From: a bacterium
Lineage (GTDB): Bacteria > UBP15 > UBA6099 > JAJRTR01
Assembly (NCBI GenBank): GCA_024278215.1
Contig: JAJRTR010000182.1
Location: 1-64,000, forward strand
DNA: 64,000 nucleotides
Direction: 5' to 3'
The notes under the pieces were generated by a model. That model had not been told where the DNA came from, made no database searches, and saw nothing but the letters and a program-made list of their open reading frames with translations. Made by a program: the position numbers and the translations under genes. Of the stretch, positions 63,648-64,000 are shown one piece after another (position 1 is the first letter of the stretch; each line of letters opens with the position of its first letter).

Positions 63648-64000
63648 TTATTTCTGTTGTATATACGGCTTTTCGCCCAGGTTCTCGAACCAGTTGGGCG
63701 GGAATTCTTCGGTAAATACCGAAGGGGCAAGCGGTATATTGAACCTGTAGTTTGTATAGGTGGACAAGTTGATAAATGTGTATGGGAGTTTGCTGACTTT
63801 TGTTTTCCACTTCGAACTGACAGGAAACCAGTAGTCGTTCATTTTTTCATAGTCGATTACGCCGTTTATCGAGACTTTCATATCTGACGAATTAACCAGC
63901 CCAAGGAACTTAAGAACAATGTACCGCTCTTTGTCTATATACCAGGTCATTGGAAAAATGATCTTGTTTTCCACACTTTTAGGTATCAGGGTGACGCGGA
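63648..64000 (-). CDS. LolA-like outer-membrane lipoprotein carrier, partial
   Basis: The C-terminal part (at least 117 residues) of a gene running off the window end. The frame is open to 64000 with R-V-T-L-I-P-K-S before the first visible codons. The beta-rich pattern (W-Y-I-D-K-E-R-Y-I-V-L-K-F, D-Y-W-F-P-V-S-S-K-W-K-T-K) resembles LolA/LolB-type lipoprotein-sorting proteins, with moderate confidence. LolA carries lipoproteins across the periplasm, consistent with the lipoproteins of this window. Confidence 0.5.
   Translation of the reverse strand, partial: RVTLIPKSVENKIIFPMTWYIDKERYIVLKFLGLVNSSDMKVSINGVIDYEKMNDYWFPVSSKWKTKVSKLPYTFINLSTYTNYRFNIPLAPSVFTEEFPPNWFENLGEKPYIQQK

Overview
The window looks like a chromosomal segment of a free-living Gram-negative bacterium of medium GC. 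Support comes from a LpxL/HtrB-type lipid A acyltransferase, a heptosyltransferase-like GT9 enzyme, lipoproteins, an outer-membrane-barrel-like protein, a Tat substrate and a LolA-like fragment. I cannot assign a phylum. The many sensory kinases, the anaerobe-style radical SAM proteins and the polysaccharide-active enzymes would fit an environmental, poorly sampled lineage. No rRNA, tRNA, CRISPR array, prophage or transposase gene was recognised.

Layout. 0.4-9 kb (minus strand): SAM methyltransferase, carboxylesterase, TypA/BipA, and a large cytoplasmic PQQ-type propeller protein translationally coupled to a membrane protein. 9.3-15.7 kb: a multi-PAS hybrid histidine kinase, then a secreted beta-sandwich protein, a STAS protein and a PapD/DUF916-like protein, and a small membrane protein. 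15.9-19.6 kb: a GH35/GH42-like protein and a Tat-exported DUF362 protein. 20-27.5 kb: a surface glycan locus with GT9, GT4, a GT2-radical SAM fusion (frameshifted), GT4, GT32 and GT2. 27.8-35 kb: FabG-like SDR, aroB, gene remnants, a CgeB-like glycosyltransferase, a PEBP lipoprotein and a GPH-type symporter flanked by inverted repeats. 35-43.5 kb: an orphan PhnD-like binding protein, a secreted protein, a HTH/STAS pair, a B12-binding radical SAM protein, a heparinase II/III-like lyase and LpxL. 43.7-47.8 kb: an AT-rich stretch with a CheY-like regulator, a possible pseudoknotted RNA and rfbB with an interrupted rfbD. 47.8-57 kb: a TPR/propeller protein, a secreted protein, a cNMP-type domain protein, two TIM-barrel isomerase-like proteins and a second hybrid kinase. 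57.5-61.1 kb: a promoter-to-terminator operon for a barrel protein, a FecR-domain protein and a Big_5-type lipoprotein. 61.2-64 kb: a second PhnD-like protein, two small genes and a truncated LolA-like gene.

The most unusual trait is the density of short non-coding repeats between genes. At least five families recur: R1 (about 179 bp, ends GAGCCAATTGCAAAATT), R2 (about 130 bp, ends GGGTGTGCGACA), R3 (199 bp with hairpin ends), R4 (ends with GTCAAC) and R5 (about 173 bp). One R2 copy carries another element inserted in it, with target duplications at both levels. Two R3 copies in opposite orientation flank the symporter, and R2 or R4 ends supply the C-termini of two genes. Several glycan genes are broken (frameshift, in-frame stop, remnants), which suggests a locus that is being remodelled, unless these are assembly errors.

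All family assignments come from reading motifs by eye; no database search was run.
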